64,000 bases of DNA from NCBI GenBank assembly GCA_910589415.1, contig OU342631.1:5580001-5644000 (forward strand), written 5' to 3'. Shown piece by piece: positions 23,191 through 34,870 of the stretch. A program made the translations under genes and the position numbers. Every line of letters starts with the position of its first letter. Position 1 is the first letter of the stretch. The notes below the pieces were generated by a model. The model saw only the letters and a list, made by a program, of their open reading frames with translations. It was not told where the DNA came from and did not search any database. The DNA comes from Malachius bipustulatus. Lineage: Eukaryota; Arthropoda; Insecta; Coleoptera; Melyridae.

Positions 23191-23309
23191 TATATCTCCA
23201 AAACTGTGCGTTTACGAACACACGTTAATCGGAAATTTTTTGTCTATCTTTGACCAAAGAATCTCGCTATAAATTTTTTCAGATATTAGAGATATCTACG
23301 CAATAGTAG

Positions 23310-24010
23310 ATGGGTGGCAAAATGAATGGAAATCAATTAACTTAAATCAAACCTTGGTTGAATAATCTTAATAAGTATCTACGTTTATGTATTGGGTTCA
23401 GATATAAAAAAAAAGATAGAAGCCAGAGATAAAAGTAGTTTCTGTAGAAAGCCGGGTTATCGGACATAAAATTTATTAAGTGCATACAACATACAGTCGA
23501 AATTCGATAAAAAGGAAACCTCTGAGTCGGGAGGAATGCATCAAACTTCATGCGAAAGAGTATTGTGGAGATTTAGTATCGAGTATTGGAAAGAATCAAT
23601 CAGTGGCATGCTGATGAGGTCTAGAATTGTTTATTGGTAGTTTAACAGTAGTAGTAGGCGGTGGCATTTCAAAATTCTCATTCAAGCGATTTTTCAATTA
23701 TTCTGGAAAAAGTTTTTGTGGTTGACCCCCTTTAAAGCATAGATATGGGTGCAGAGAATTTTGGTTAAATCGGCATAATTTTAAGTCTGGAATTAAAGCG
23801 TTCCTAGAGCGTTGGTGGATATACTTTGTATAGCGACATTCCTAAGTATTTTTGGAAATCAATCAGACTTGAAGGATCTCAACTTCATGATGAATGACTC
23901 ATTAGTAGGTAGGGGGTACCATCAATATAACATTGGAAATCCGGGGAATCACCCAAAGTTTCAAGGCGTTTTTGTTGTCATAATATGTTGTCATTGAAGG
24001 GTAAGCTAAG
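23310..24010. other. No recognisable gene
   Basis: Moderately AT-rich. An open frame at 23812-23997 (+) has no family signature and no splice context I trust. Confidence 0.35.
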
Positions 24011-24017
24011 CGCCAAA

Positions 24018-24152
24018 ATGCATAATAGTATATTTTTTACCAAGCGGAGAATGATGGATATTATTCACGAGGACGAAACCTTTAACGTCAAAGTTGAGTC
24101 TAAAGCATTCAAAACGTTCAAAACGAGACCAAGAAATGGAGAGTTTTATGAT
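24018..24152 (+). CDS. Candidate short first exon, function unknown
   Basis: An ATG (24018) opens 45 codons ending exactly at a good splice donor (GAT|GTAAGC, donor at 24153). The intronic frame stops three codons later. The peptide is hydrophilic and rich in charged residues (IIHEDETFNVKVESKAF, KTRPRNGEFYD), with a composition more like real protein than the AT-rich frames around it. No signal peptide, membrane segment or domain is recognised. It could be a genuine first exon or an exon-like relic of a transposon gene. No partner exon was found downstream. Confidence 0.25.
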
Positions 24153-24419
24153 GTAAGCACCTGATACCGCTCGCCTCTTTAATCGCTTTATATCTTGTAT
24201 TTATTTTTGACTTATTGCGAAAAAACTGATATGCTGCATTTTCTCAATTTTTTTTTATTTAAAAAGACGATTTTATTGCCCTTTTAATAAAACCAAAAAA
24301 GAAATCTATTTTCCAAAAATTAATTACAAAATTTAATAAAAATTTTTTTTTGAAAATGCATTTTCACTCGCATTTTCAGTTCCCATTTTAAATTTAATTA
24401 AATTATTAGGCGTATTGTA

Positions 24420-24612
24420 TTCACAAGGTGCTTCGTACTTTCGTATACTTTTACAAAAACATGACAGTTTATATCAAAATTTAACAAATCTGAAATTTAT
24501 ACTACAAAATTTAACAAATCTAAAGGTAATACAAAATTTAACAAATCTGATTGGTTATCAGTACCTACGAAGTAATGATTTCGTTAAAGTACGAAAGTAC
24601 CAAGCACCTCGT
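24420..24612. repeat. Small inverted-repeat element with internal tandem repeat
   Basis: The ends ACAAGGTGCTTCGTACTTTC and GAAAGTACCAAGCACCTCGT are inverted copies. Inside, the unit CAAAATTTAACAAATCT occurs three times in 75 bp (24474-24549). The open frame across it reads as an apparent leucine-rich repeat only because of this tandem unit. Confidence 0.55.
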
Positions 24613-25239
24613 AAATAGCACCAAATCGTATTGTTATTTCGTGTAATTTGCTGCCCCTGTTAAAATGTCGAAATTTTAATTTAAATTTTTTTTCTTCGAT
24701 ATTAGTTTTTCCCAAGTATGTTACATCATTAAAAACGCAATAAAATGAGTTCATCGATTTGTGTTTATAAGAAAAATCGAAATTGATGATGATTATGATT
24801 AATCGAAACGTGGAAATTGAAATCTAAACGGAAATATATCAGCATTCCAATTTCTTCAAAATAACTTAATCTATAACAAATCCTTTTGGCGAACGGTTTC
24901 AGATAAGTCATAAATTTCTCTAAAACTTTCTCTATTTAATAAGCGTTCTCGTGTTTCCTACAAGCAGCCGAGATGCCAAAACATGTCCTTGATGAAGAAA
25001 TAACAAAATAATTCGACAGGATCATGAAGTTAAAAAATTCTACAGGAAGAGATTGGCAATCATTGGAAACATAAAAAAAATTCCATTTTTTCATTTTAGT
25101 TTTTTTTCCGTTTGTACGATCCTTTTTTGAGTGACGTATAGTGACAATGTCGAGTCAGCTATGAATAATGATATAGGTACTTACGTTCTTCTTCATGTCA
25201 ATAATCGTCAAGCGCTGTCTCTTTCTGCAACACTATGTT

Positions 25240-26020
25240 CCATCCGGCGTTTCTCAATTGGGCGAAATTACCTAAGTGACCCTTCCTCACGACGGGGGTC
25301 CTTATAATCCGGGAGCTCAATTGGGCGAAGGAATTTCTAAATACCGTTGAGTTATTTGCAGGCTCTTGTATGGCTACGTTGCCAGATTTTACAGAAATTC
25401 CGATTTTCTACATTAAATAAAATTGAAAAAAATAAATAAATAATATTAAACTTGATGCATTAGATGCATTATTTTTTTAAGTTCTATCAAATACATCATC
25501 AAGCCCTTAGTGCATTTACAATTATTTTATACTAGGTATACCTACAGCAGAAACATGAAACATCAATAGAAAAGTAATATACATAAATAATGAATATGAC
25601 GATACACATTACATATAATTATTAATTATAGTGGTATTTATTATTTTTTTCCGCACTAAAACTCATCGGTAAGTCAGATCTTTGGTCAGAGTAGGTTTTT
25701 TTTTTATTTTATTTTTCACCTCAAAGACCTGACTTACCGATGACGCTAAAGTGAAACATAGCCATAGGTAGGTACGTATCTAGTCGACTTCAATTATTGA
25801 TAGGTATAATAAATTGATTAGGTATGCCTATCCGATCTACTATAAAAGCACCACTAAATAAGTCTGGCAACACTGCTATATATATTGGCAAGGCCGCACA
25901 TGTATCTTTTGTCTGCATGTCCAGTTATCTCTTATAATCCCCTAGTTTCTCGTTTGTCGCCCAATTGACCCCTGGGATTAGTGAATAACAAAATCCTTCG
26001 CCCAATTCGGTATCGCCAAC
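25240..26020. mobile_element. Probable DNA element with TTGGGCGA subterminal repeats
   Basis: TTGGGCGA occurs twice near the left end (25258 and 25321) and twice inverted near the right end (25957 and 25998). Both flanks also hold a GTTGCCAGA/GTGTTGCCAGAC-type block facing inward. The 750-bp layout is that of a non-autonomous transposon with paired binding sites. The exact termini are uncertain. Confidence 0.45.
25663..25743. repeat. Short perfect-stem inverted repeat
   Basis: CATCGGTAAGTCAGATCTTTG (trimmed: CATCGGTAAGTCAG) and its inverse CTGACTTACCGATG bracket an 80-bp AT-rich hairpin inside the previous element. Confidence 0.6.
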
Positions 26021-26130
26021 AATTATTATTCAGAAATGGGTGAGGGTTTATTTGGATATCTACAGTGTGTCTATACGTAAGTTGTAGTCATATGAAATAC
26101 TTTTTTATCATACATTTTAGGAAATAGTTA

Positions 26131-26605
26131 TTATTCATAAAAAATTGTGCATGGTCGAAAACCTGAAATGAAATGGTCAGATATCAAATTTTTGTAGTCA
26201 TATACGAGGTTTGTCCAAAAAAACGAAGCTGCCCAGTGAGTAAAGTACATACCTTCAGTTTCGACAATGTCAATAATTGTTACTTAAAAAAGTTGATTCG
26301 AATTGCAAACAACATTCAAATATTCAATAGCATGCAGTTGCGCAACAAAAAAAAACAACATAAAAACTAAATTACTATACCGTATCTCCTTGATAAAATA
26401 CATTTGATGAATTGCCCTATTTGAATTTTATTTGCAGTGCTGATTAACTTTTTTCTAAAACAATTCTAACTCTTTTAACTTAACTCTTTGACATTCGTAT
26501 TTTTGAAGAAACCTCGTATATAACTGCAAAAAATGTGATGTATGACTAATTTCGTTTTAGGTTTCAGAACAAGCACAACTTTGTATGAAGAATAAGTTTT
26601 TTTTT
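26131..26605. mobile_element. Inverted-repeat element, TATACGAGGTTT arms
   Basis: The left arm (26131-26225) contains TATACGAGGTTTG. The right arm (26508-26605) is its inverse, with AAACCTCGTATA followed by a shared GCAAAAAATGTGATG / TTTCGTTTTAGGTTTC region. A single right arm of the same family recurs at 63120-63215. Confidence 0.55.
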
Positions 26606-26609
26606 TCTA

Positions 26610-27685
26610 AATTGAATACTTATTAAAAAAGTTTTCAATATAAATTTCACCTTACATAGATACACTGTAAGTAGGTATACATAATATATGTATGTATGAG
26701 ATGAGAATACATACACGCCCTATAAGTTATTCTGTTGCATAAAAAGGATTTTATTTAAATTTAAAAAAGAAATTTGACAACGTTTGAATAATCCAATGTT
26801 GCCATTATCAACAGCGGACTTTAAACCTATCGACTTGCAGTGCAGGTTGATTTTTATAACCTGAAATATCCAAATAGGACGAAAAGTCACACTCTGCGGA
26901 AAAATGTTTTTTACAAAAGTCGTTTAAAAGTTTACAAAAAGCTTAACACAAAAGCCACCCTGCATCCCTCACCCCTTGCGAGGGAGTGAGAGTAACTTTG
27001 AAGTTTCAAATAGACGTCCTCATTTTTTATTGCGAATTCGTATGAAGCGACAAAAAATGCGGAAGATTTTATTGAAAATTTTTTTGTGATTATTCATAGA
27101 CGGCGTAATCGAGGAAATTTGATGTTGGAAAAAAGTGAGTTTCGTCAATAATTTTATTTCCCTTGCCTACTTAGTTGTGTTTTTCGCAGATTATTTCTGA
27201 TAATTTTGCAAATCCGCAAACCAGCTTGGTTTGGGTTCCCGGTAAAACTGACAAGGCTAAAGCGTTGAGAAGATTTTTTTAAACATTCTGCAAAAAAACT
27301 CAATATGTCATAAAACTGTTTTTTTTTCTATTAATATAAATGACACATCACTTTTGACTATGATGTAGGTAGAGTCTACAACCAATTTTATGAAATTTTG
27401 CGTGAAGTTAGAAAATATAATAAAAACTGCAACATTGTATTTAAAATAAGGAAGTTTGCTGACTTCCGGTATAAGCGGGGAACGTAAAATTCATAAAAAT
27501 ATGTTCATTGAGGTCCTTTATTTCGAGTGTTCGATTCTACTACTTATACCTAAAAATTTTCAGACTTTTCTATGACTAATTCAATGCATTCTGATATATT
27601 CTGAAAAAAACAGAAAGAAATTCCTATTTTTCCATTTCTTTCTTAAATGGAAATTAATAAATAATTTTTTAAGGCTTACATAATA
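26610..27685. other. No recognisable gene
   Basis: AT-rich. A 26960-27000 patch (CCTCACCCCTTGCGAGGGAG) is locally self-complementary but short. No coding signal. Confidence 0.4.
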
Positions 27686-27688
27686 TTT

Positions 27689-28139
27689 CGACAAGAGCTA
27701 CCTATCTGACGTTTAAAAAATTTTCAAAGCCGACTAGATGCCCGAGTTTCCATAGTCAACTTTCGTTCTTCTTATGGCCGCCATATTATTTTTTTATGTC
27801 GTTCGGTATAGAGAAAAATATTGGAAACCAAACATTAATGGACTTCAAAAAATAAATTTCATAAATGTTTGTTCTTTTGTTTAAAAAAAAAAACCAACTT
27901 TTTAGACAGAACATCATAAAGAAATAAAAATTGAGGTTATTAAGGTTATTGAGGTATTTTGGCGAAAAAAATCTTTATTAAAAAAAAGTTTATTAATTTT
28001 TGGTTTACATGATTTTTTACACCGAATGACATAAAGAGCAATAAGGTGGCCATAAGAAAAACGAAAATTGACTCTGAAAACTGTGGGATCTAGTCGGCTA
28101 AAATTTTTTAAACGTCAGACGAGTAATAGCTCTTGCCAA
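27689..28139. repeat. Inverted repeat, TAGTCGGC family
   Basis: The left arm starts GACAAGAGCTACCTATCTGA, and the right arm (to 28139) carries the inverse block GTCAGACGAGTAATAGCTCTTG. The inner arm sequence has GTGGCCATAAGAAAA and GATCTAGTCGGC. A third copy of this inner block, in the same orientation as the right arm, lies at 29140-29215. Confidence 0.6.
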
Positions 28140-28299
28140 CTCAATTATTTAAACCTACAAAACATTTTTTATTAGTTTCAAATAATAGGAAAGATATGGA
28201 AAAAATAAAAAAATACGACTTTTCAGTTTTTCGGTATATTTCAGGAACGGCCACAGATGTCTTGCAAATGTTGATGGATTCGAAATGGCCACAAAATAG

Positions 28300-29340
28300 C
28301 GCATCTTTTCTCTGATTTAACCCACCCTGTATCTCTTAGCGTTTACAAGATAGCAATTAAGGGAAAGATATAATGCTGAGGGGCCACTCGCACTCAGGCA
28401 CACCATATACAGTGTGTCCAAGATAAAGCAGGGATAATAATATTGGGAAATTGTAAACGGTAAGAGATACAAGGGTGGTTAGATTAGAGAAAAACTGCAC
28501 AATTTGATGCTTAATAAGAATCTGAACAAATTTTTAGGAAAATTTCAGCCATTGCTGAAATATGCTGAAAAAAAAACGAAAACTGATGTTTTTATTTCAG
28601 CCATATCTTTGTTTATTACTGAAAATTAAAAAAAAATTTTTTGGTGGTTTACATAAGTCGTCAAAAGCTATCTTGCCATATTGTTTTTTTTAAATGTTGT
28701 TCGGTAATTTTTTCATCCAATTACGTCAATATGATCTCATGTTACTTACATTATGATTTTTTTATTTTTCTATGATATTCGGTATAAAAAGTTGTCTTTT
28801 TTTCGGAAAAATAAGAAAAAATTTTTTTTATTTTTTTTAATGTTTTTTTTTTATATCTACCAAACGATATAAAAAACAATATATCTTTCTTCTTTTCGAG
28901 GGCCGTCTGATTTGCTATCACCGGAAGCACCTCAGCCCATAGGCTTATTTTGCTTACCCCCTTCGCTTCATGTCACCCACTCCGTCAGTCTCCTTCCCTG
29001 AACTAGTTTGTACATCCCCATCATTGGACGAGTTTCATATTATTTCGGACGAAATAGCGGATAATATACCTAAACAAAATAAATAACAATAGCGACCATT
29101 AATTTTTGGTTTTTATGATTTTTTTTCATACCAAGTGATATAAAAAAAACGACATGGCGGCCATAAGAAAACAAAAGTTGACTATGAAAACACTGGGATC
29201 TAGTCGGCTTTGAAAAATAAGAAATTTCGATTTTTCAGTTTTGTTGGAATATTCCAGCAACGGCTGAAGTAACACCAATTTTGTTTCAGATTCATATTAA
29301 GCATAAAAGAGCGCAACTTTTCTATATTTTTTAACCGACC
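28300..29340. repeat. Interleaved inverted repeats
   Basis: Blocks at 28300-28360 and 28450-28530 are inverted copies (ACCCTGTATCTCTTA versus TAAGAGATACAAGGGTGG). Blocks at 28480-28640 and 29220-29335 are a second inverted pair (GCACAATTTGATGCTTAATA / ATTAAGCATAAAAGAGCGCA). A single arm of this second pair recurs at 45245-45450. The pattern suggests repeated insertion of related palindromic elements into one another. Confidence 0.5.
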
Positions 29341-29639
29341 TGACCTGGTGTCTTCAATGGTTTCAGATATCCCTATAGTCGCCCATTAAATAGTTCTAAC
29401 CCTGTATATAATGGCATTATCTATTGTACCATGTACACCATTGCATGATAACGTATTTATTTTTGATATACCATGAAAACCTGGACCAGCAAAAATTTTG
29501 TCGGAAAAATTTCTAAATATTGAATGTATTCATAAAGTATATTATTGCAAATTATTCACAATAACTTGTAACTGATTGTTAGATTGGTATGCAGAAATTT
29601 CTGGACCAGATTATATAGTATGTTACATGCTTTTCTTAT

Positions 29640-29949
29640 TCTTGGATACTTCAACGGCTTTCATCCAGGGAAGTCCCGAAAAATTCTTCCCCGCATATCC
29701 GCTGCCTAGACGCAGCACAGCCGGTTTGATTCTTCATCGCGCATCTACCAGCACAGCTCGCCGCGATTGAGGAGCACATGTGTTGCAGAGTTTGAAAGTT
29801 CCTCTCGCGCCAAGCATTCGACCAGTGCGCGACAGCGGCTGCAGCATCTGCGGTCCATAATAATTCTCTTCATCTTTTCTGTGCGCCAGCGAATTGATGC
29901 CCTGTGGTGGTAGTGTGACATGCTGTGAGTGACGTTACAGTTGACCAGC
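29640..29949 (+). promoter_or_regulatory. GC-rich leader / probable promoter-5'UTR of the secreted-protein gene
   Basis: About 300 bp directly upstream of the start codon at 29950 is much richer in GC and CpG than the rest of the window (for example GCACAGCTCGCCGCGATTG). That is typical of a transcribed 5' leader of a conserved gene in an AT-rich insect genome. Upstream ATGs in the leader close quickly. No convincing TATA box or initiator could be placed. Confidence 0.5.
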
Positions 29950-30051
29950 ATGGGTGCAATTAGTAGGGCCCGAGCGAGTCTTGGGGTCGCCCTTCTTGGA
30001 CTTCTGATCGTCAACTATTGTTGGATGGTCAACGCGGAAACAGCCGGAAAG
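29950..30051 (+). CDS. First coding exon of a secreted or membrane protein
   Basis: ATG at 29950 sits in a strong start context (CAGCATGG, A at -3 and G at +4). It encodes 34 residues: a short basic head (GAISRARAS), a hydrophobic core (LGVALLGLLIVNYCWMV), and a likely cleavage site after VNA, followed by ETAGK. This is a classical signal peptide. The exon ends GGAAAG|GTAATG, a consensus donor, after a whole number of codons (phase 0). A GC-rich leader precedes it. Only the signal peptide and five residues lie in this exon, so the mature protein cannot be identified; first exons limited to the signal peptide are common in insect receptors and matrix proteins with long first introns. No convincing second exon was found downstream. 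Confidence 0.6.
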
Positions 30052-32300
30052 GTAATGCATAGAAATGATAGGCGGATGCGAAATTTTCTAATAAGATGGA
30101 ACGTCTTTTGTCTTTTGAAAACTTTAAATTACTAGTTTTATTGTAATAAACTGTATTTAATTTAATGTTTATCTAAGTATAATAGTTGTTTGTTTTGGTG
30201 TAGGTATCTACGTTCAAGTATTATTGATAATCTTTTTAATTGCTAAAAGGAAATTAGTGTGTTTTTTTTTTCATTTTATGATATCGGCCATCGTGTAGCT
30301 GTACGAGTACGAGTATTATGAATTTTCTGGACAAGGAAAGTTACGTTATCATAATAATAACGCGGATCTACTCAGTTTTAAAGATTGTTACAACTTACGT
30401 AAAGACGTAAAAGTAAGTGTGCGTTGCTTGAAAAATAACAACTAATAAAATTTATAATCTTAGAAAAAATTTGCAGTCACTCGTACAAAGTATTTTATGC
30501 AAAGAATGCCGGTTGAAAAATACCTGTTTACCTGTTTTAAGCAATATGTAAAGTTTTTCATCAAAAAACAATTCTTTGAGAGTGACTACTCATTGAAAAA
30601 TTACACATGTTGATCCCGCATAATGGGGTCATAAAAGCGGGAGAACTCGCATTGTTTTGTTAAAGGGAAATTCCTCACAAATACATTTTTCTAAGCCGAG
30701 TTTATGCAATACAGCTGCAACATTAAAATCTCTGGCTGTTACTAATCTTCAAGTATGTACCTACCTATGCTGATGAAAATGATTTAGTACAAATTTCAAA
30801 GTATGGGTATACCTATAGGCCTACTCATTAATTTCCATTAGGATTGTGTTAAACTAGAAAAGTATAATGAATGGATAGTGAAAGATAAGCTTTTACGGCC
30901 CAAATACATTAATAAAGCTTCATTTTAATATGACCGCGAATTTTTCTTGATTTTTAATAAATTTATATACCTACCGCTTACTGATGGTACTGATCTCGAA
31001 CTAAGAACTATAACTAAGTTATTACAGGAAAACCTGTAATATCTTCATAATTTTTTATAGATTGCATAAATCAGTTTTTTTTTATTTTTTATTTTTTACT
31101 TTGATAAACCATTAATAATAATTTTTAGGAATTGTACAGAAATATTCGTATGTTAGCTTAGCTAGTGGATATTATAGGTGCAAATGTGCATATACAGCCG
31201 AATGCATAATAAGTGCATTGTTTTATTATGCGCATTATATTGTCACTTTTGTATTGGTTGCAAAAATAATTGATGACTTGTAGCAATTATAATAAAGTAT
31301 GTCGAGGGCGGTAAGGCCAAGCGAGAGTTCGCGAGAAGCTTTCGTCTCCTGTTATTTTTTTGGAGATCTGTTATGGTTTAATCGCATACCGGTTATGAAT
31401 CATCTTTGCACATACATATCACATTGTAGTTTCATACAGTAATATCTTTATGAGACTCTGGCGCTGCTTGGGGGATCCACCTACATATCGCTTAGTATGC
31501 GTATATTTAATCCAAGAAAATATAAACTTTGCATAAAAAAAAGAAATAAGGAAAGCTCATCTCCAACATGTCCGTCTGAAATGGTAAACTGATGAGCTTT
31601 AATAAAGACAAAACAGAACTGCTTTGTCGTCAGGTTTATCTCTATTTACGGAGCCAATAAATTATTATTCCTATATTAGAAAAGTTTTCTACCTAAAAAA
31701 TAAAAAAAATAAAAAGCATGTTTGATATATGACACCATAAGAGTCAAGTCTGGCTTTATAGTTCCCTCAGCTGTATTATATCCTATTTACCTCATAGTTT
31801 GAGAGCGTCATCACTGTCAGGCTTGCCACGCCCCTTTCAACTAAGCAGTGGCGTACAGAATATTTTTACTCCTAAATAATTAAGCAATAAAATTCATGTC
31901 CGTTTTAAAGGATTAGTCAGAGTCTGCAATGACATTTTATGAGAGTGGTGTAAGAAATTTACTACCAGAACTTCTTGGAGGATAAAAATGGAGTCTTATA
32001 CACATACGTGCAAAAATTTATTTCTTTTTTGCGCAAGAATGTCTTCTTTGACTTTCTGTCGCACAAAATTGTCGTTTTTTTTTGTAGGTATTTTTCTTTA
32101 AAGCGATTGTGTGTTTTTCTTTTGAGTGGAAAAAATTATGAAACTGCAACACTTAAAATTCAACACAGAATTTAAAAATATTCCTAATAGTCTGTTGCTC
32201 ATATACCATCAATTTGCAGATATTATACAAAGTAAAGGTTGAGAGCATACATTTTTATGACAACTTGTAATTTGTCCGAGCATTTAACTCAATGCAAGAA
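30052..32300 (+). other. Putative first intron, 5' part
   Basis: Follows the donor at 30052. AT-rich, with no confirmed exon on the plus strand. A GC-richer patch at 31310-31360 and a decayed hammerhead-like motif at 31569-31640 are the only structured elements noticed. Confidence 0.4.
31569..31640 (+). ncRNA. Decayed hammerhead-like motif
   Basis: CTGATGA (31589-31595) is followed by a CTTT/AAAG hairpin and CAAAAC, with GTC at about 31627 after ACAGAACTGCTTTGT. The layout is that of a hammerhead core, but GAAA is changed to AAAA and stem I cannot be paired directly. Likely a dead relic or a chance match. Confidence 0.2.
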
Positions 32301-32310
32301 ATAATAAGAA

Positions 32311-32725
32311 AGGCCCATCGTCCACTGAGAAAACCTATACAAGGCAACTCATCGCGAGTGACTATAGATGTGTGTGTATGTTTTCCCTGGACACCTCGCT
32401 GGACACCTACAAATGCGAAGAAGAAAACGTAAACAATTTTGGTCCATCCGGATTTTACATAATAAAAACTCGGATAAGAATAAAGAATTGAATTCTCATT
32501 TGAAATCTCAAATGAATTCTCAAATTGTTAAAATGTATTCCTTAAAAATAAATATGATCGTAATCAAGTATGCCGTGGAGATCAGACAGATTAATCATGC
32601 AGTGTCACTTTGATTTTCCTAGTCGCCATACGGTGGACGCTCAAGCATATCAGTTTGCCGTCTATTATGTTTTCTCTTTTCTCGGTGGAGAAAGGCCCAA
32701 GTGTACCAAGGGAAAACATACAGAC
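32311..32725. repeat. Weak inverted repeat
   Basis: TGTGTATGTTTTCCCTGG (about 32371) faces CCAAGGGAAAACATACA (about 32697). An AGGCCCATCG and a GAAAGGCCCAAG block lie outside and inside. Possibly the ends of a ~350-bp element; the open frame inside (32368-32613) has no family signature. Confidence 0.35.
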
Positions 32726-32981
32726 AATAACTTATAGGATAGGCCCCCGAATGACAACTACTGAATGAAGAATAAAATAGCCTCCTTATTTCGTTCACAT
32801 GACAACTGAATTAATCTTTATTTATATTTAATAATTATTTGTAAGCTAACAAACGGCGAAGCCAAATGCGGGTGCTTTAAAATTACATGCGCAACTTTCT
32901 GCTGATTATATCTCACCCTTGCGTAGCTTCCCTAATAGGTAACATTTTTTTACTCGCAAATCCAATACCAAACCAAATCTT

Positions 32982-33250
32982 CTACTCATATTCTGGATTA
33001 GATACAGAAACTGGAGTAGGTGATTGAAACATTTGGGTTGGGGCTTCAATAATTTCCCTCAATTTAAAGTACCTAACCGAAGCCCATGCAAGAGTGGTTG
33101 GGTATTCTCTCGGCGACACAATTTAGGTGGATCTGCCATCTCTGTCTGAGACTTCCACCAAATATAGTGACTCATTGTCTACCGGTATTATATGCGTTCT
33201 TAATATGGGAAATTCGTGTCTCAAGTCTAGCCAAGAAACTACCGTTGCTC
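32982..33250 (-). pseudogene. Open frame with a single internal stop, unknown origin
   Basis: On the minus strand one frame runs from about 33250 to a stop at 32982, broken only by one TAA. Before it: WLDLRHEFPILRTHI and NESLYLVEVSDRDGRS; after it: SPREYPTTLAWASVRYFKL and TPVSVSNPEYE. Composition is protein-like and GC is higher than the flanks. I do not recognise the family. A degraded retroelement gene or an exon pair of a dead host gene is possible. Confidence 0.25.
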
Positions 33251-34289
33251 ATGTTTTAAGCTGACTTAAGTTACATCGGTGATCATAAAACGTGTTCATT
33301 TTGCGACCTTTTTGATCTTAAGTCGCATTTAAGTCAGACTTAAATTATTCGGAGCAGGAGAAACTGGTTTTAATGCACCTAAATCGCATTAGACGATGAT
33401 ACTTATCCTAAGCTGATAGAATCTCTATAAGTCAGTTTTGATCAATTGAATGTTTTTTCTCATTTAAAAGTTACCACTTAATCTTTTTCGACTTAATATT
33501 AACTCAAGAGTAGCTCACTTAACTCAATAGGATTAAGTCGATAGGGAATAGATACTCACTTTGTATATGGTGGTAAGTTCTTGTAGATTACCTACTCACT
33601 GTGCCAATTTCAGAACTATGAATGGGATAGCTTTAAATGTTGATTTTATTTTTAGAAAACATTAACACCGTTTCGGTGAAGAGACGTGGATCCATTTGGG
33701 AAGTGGTAGCCGGAAGTGGAAGTATACCCAAACACTCCAACTCTAAAATTTAAAATTGAAAACTAGCCCTCATGCGATACCTCAATTTGAAGGTTTTTGT
33801 TCATGAGAAAAATAAAACAATATTGTGAATTTTTTTTATATTTGAAATTTTCGAGGTGCAGTTCTGTAGGTATAACTACCTCGCTTAGGAGACAATTAGA
33901 AAACTGCTGTCACAACGAAGTAGTCCCACATCCATCCTACCGAAACTGTTTTTATAGGTTCAATACATATTGAATTTTATTTTTGTTTTTAATATAACTA
34001 ACTTCAATATTCAAGACTGTGATAGTCAATCCAAAGTTTGTAATTGAGTAAATTGACACAATGTACCAATAATAGTAAGCTCATCGGCATAAAATTTCCT
34101 ATGCATATACAGGGTGAGGTGTGAAAACTTTAGGGCAATCATAAATCTCGTCATAAATGGAAAAATTATTGAAATGAAAAATTGAAAATTTGTACATGTA
34201 TGATTTCCATTTTGACGAGCTGAACTAAAATATTTGCAGCCCCACATGGAAGTTGCCCTCACTTTTCATATTTTATGGTACACCCGAGG

Positions 34290-34870
34290 TACACCCTAAG
34301 TATATATTATTACATTTTAAGATTGTCTGAGCAAATCTGATAACAATGGTTTTCATTAAGTTTGTATAACAAAGATTTATGAGTTATAAACAAATAATAT
34401 AAATCACCATTTTATATTTTCAAAGCAGGTTACATTGATAACGGCTCCAAATATCGGAAAAAGGTTTACCTTATGTTCCTATCTTAACTTTTCAATACTA
34501 TTCTATGCTATAGAAATTTTTTTTTTATAATTTAATTTGAAAAATCTCCAATTCTTCATCACTTTGTAGGTATTTATTTCATCCTCACAGAAAATACCAT
34601 GTGAAAAAAGTTAAGATAGGGACGTAAACCATTTTCCGATACCTCGAGCCGTTTTCAATGTAAGATGCTGTGAACATTAAAAATGTCGATTTTCATTTAT
34701 TTATAACTCCTAAATTATTCGCTACAACCTCTTAAGCTGTAAAAACCATTTCTATTATATTTTCTTAGATACTCTGAAAATGTAATGATATACCAGACCT
34801 ACATACAGAGTTTATTTTTAAATATTTACAGTTAAAATATGAAAGTTGATGGCTACTTCCGGTATAACCG
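34290..34870. repeat. Diverged palindrome of the GACATGTAAACCG family
   Basis: Inverted arms of about 230 bp (34290-34520 and 34600-34830) share the 'CTATCTTAACTTTTCA' / 'AAGTTAAGATAGGGACGTAAACC' centre and the 'CTCGAGCCGTTTTCAATGTAAG' block with 21960-22450, but with many mismatches. An old copy. Confidence 0.6.

Larger units (their letters stand above)
21317..23305. mobile_element. Foldback element carrying three later insertions
   Basis: The outer arms (about 21317-21475 and 22900-23305) are inverted copies, recognisable by AGCGAGATTCTTTGG (left) and CCAAAGAATCTCGCT (right). Three elements interrupt it: 21478-21755, 21776-22628 and 23037-23190. Each leaves a short TA-type duplication, and removing them rejoins sequence that matches related copies near 54430-54540 (CAGCTTTTGTAC..., GACACCC(T/C)ATATCTC). 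The family also appears at 7560-7632 and 54080-54540. Confidence 0.6.

Noticed and set aside
24415..24618. Open frame that looks like leucine-rich repeats (NLTNLK repeated three times)
   Set aside because: The repeat arises from a tandem CAAAATTTAACAAATCT unit inside a small inverted-repeat element; no LRR protein context.
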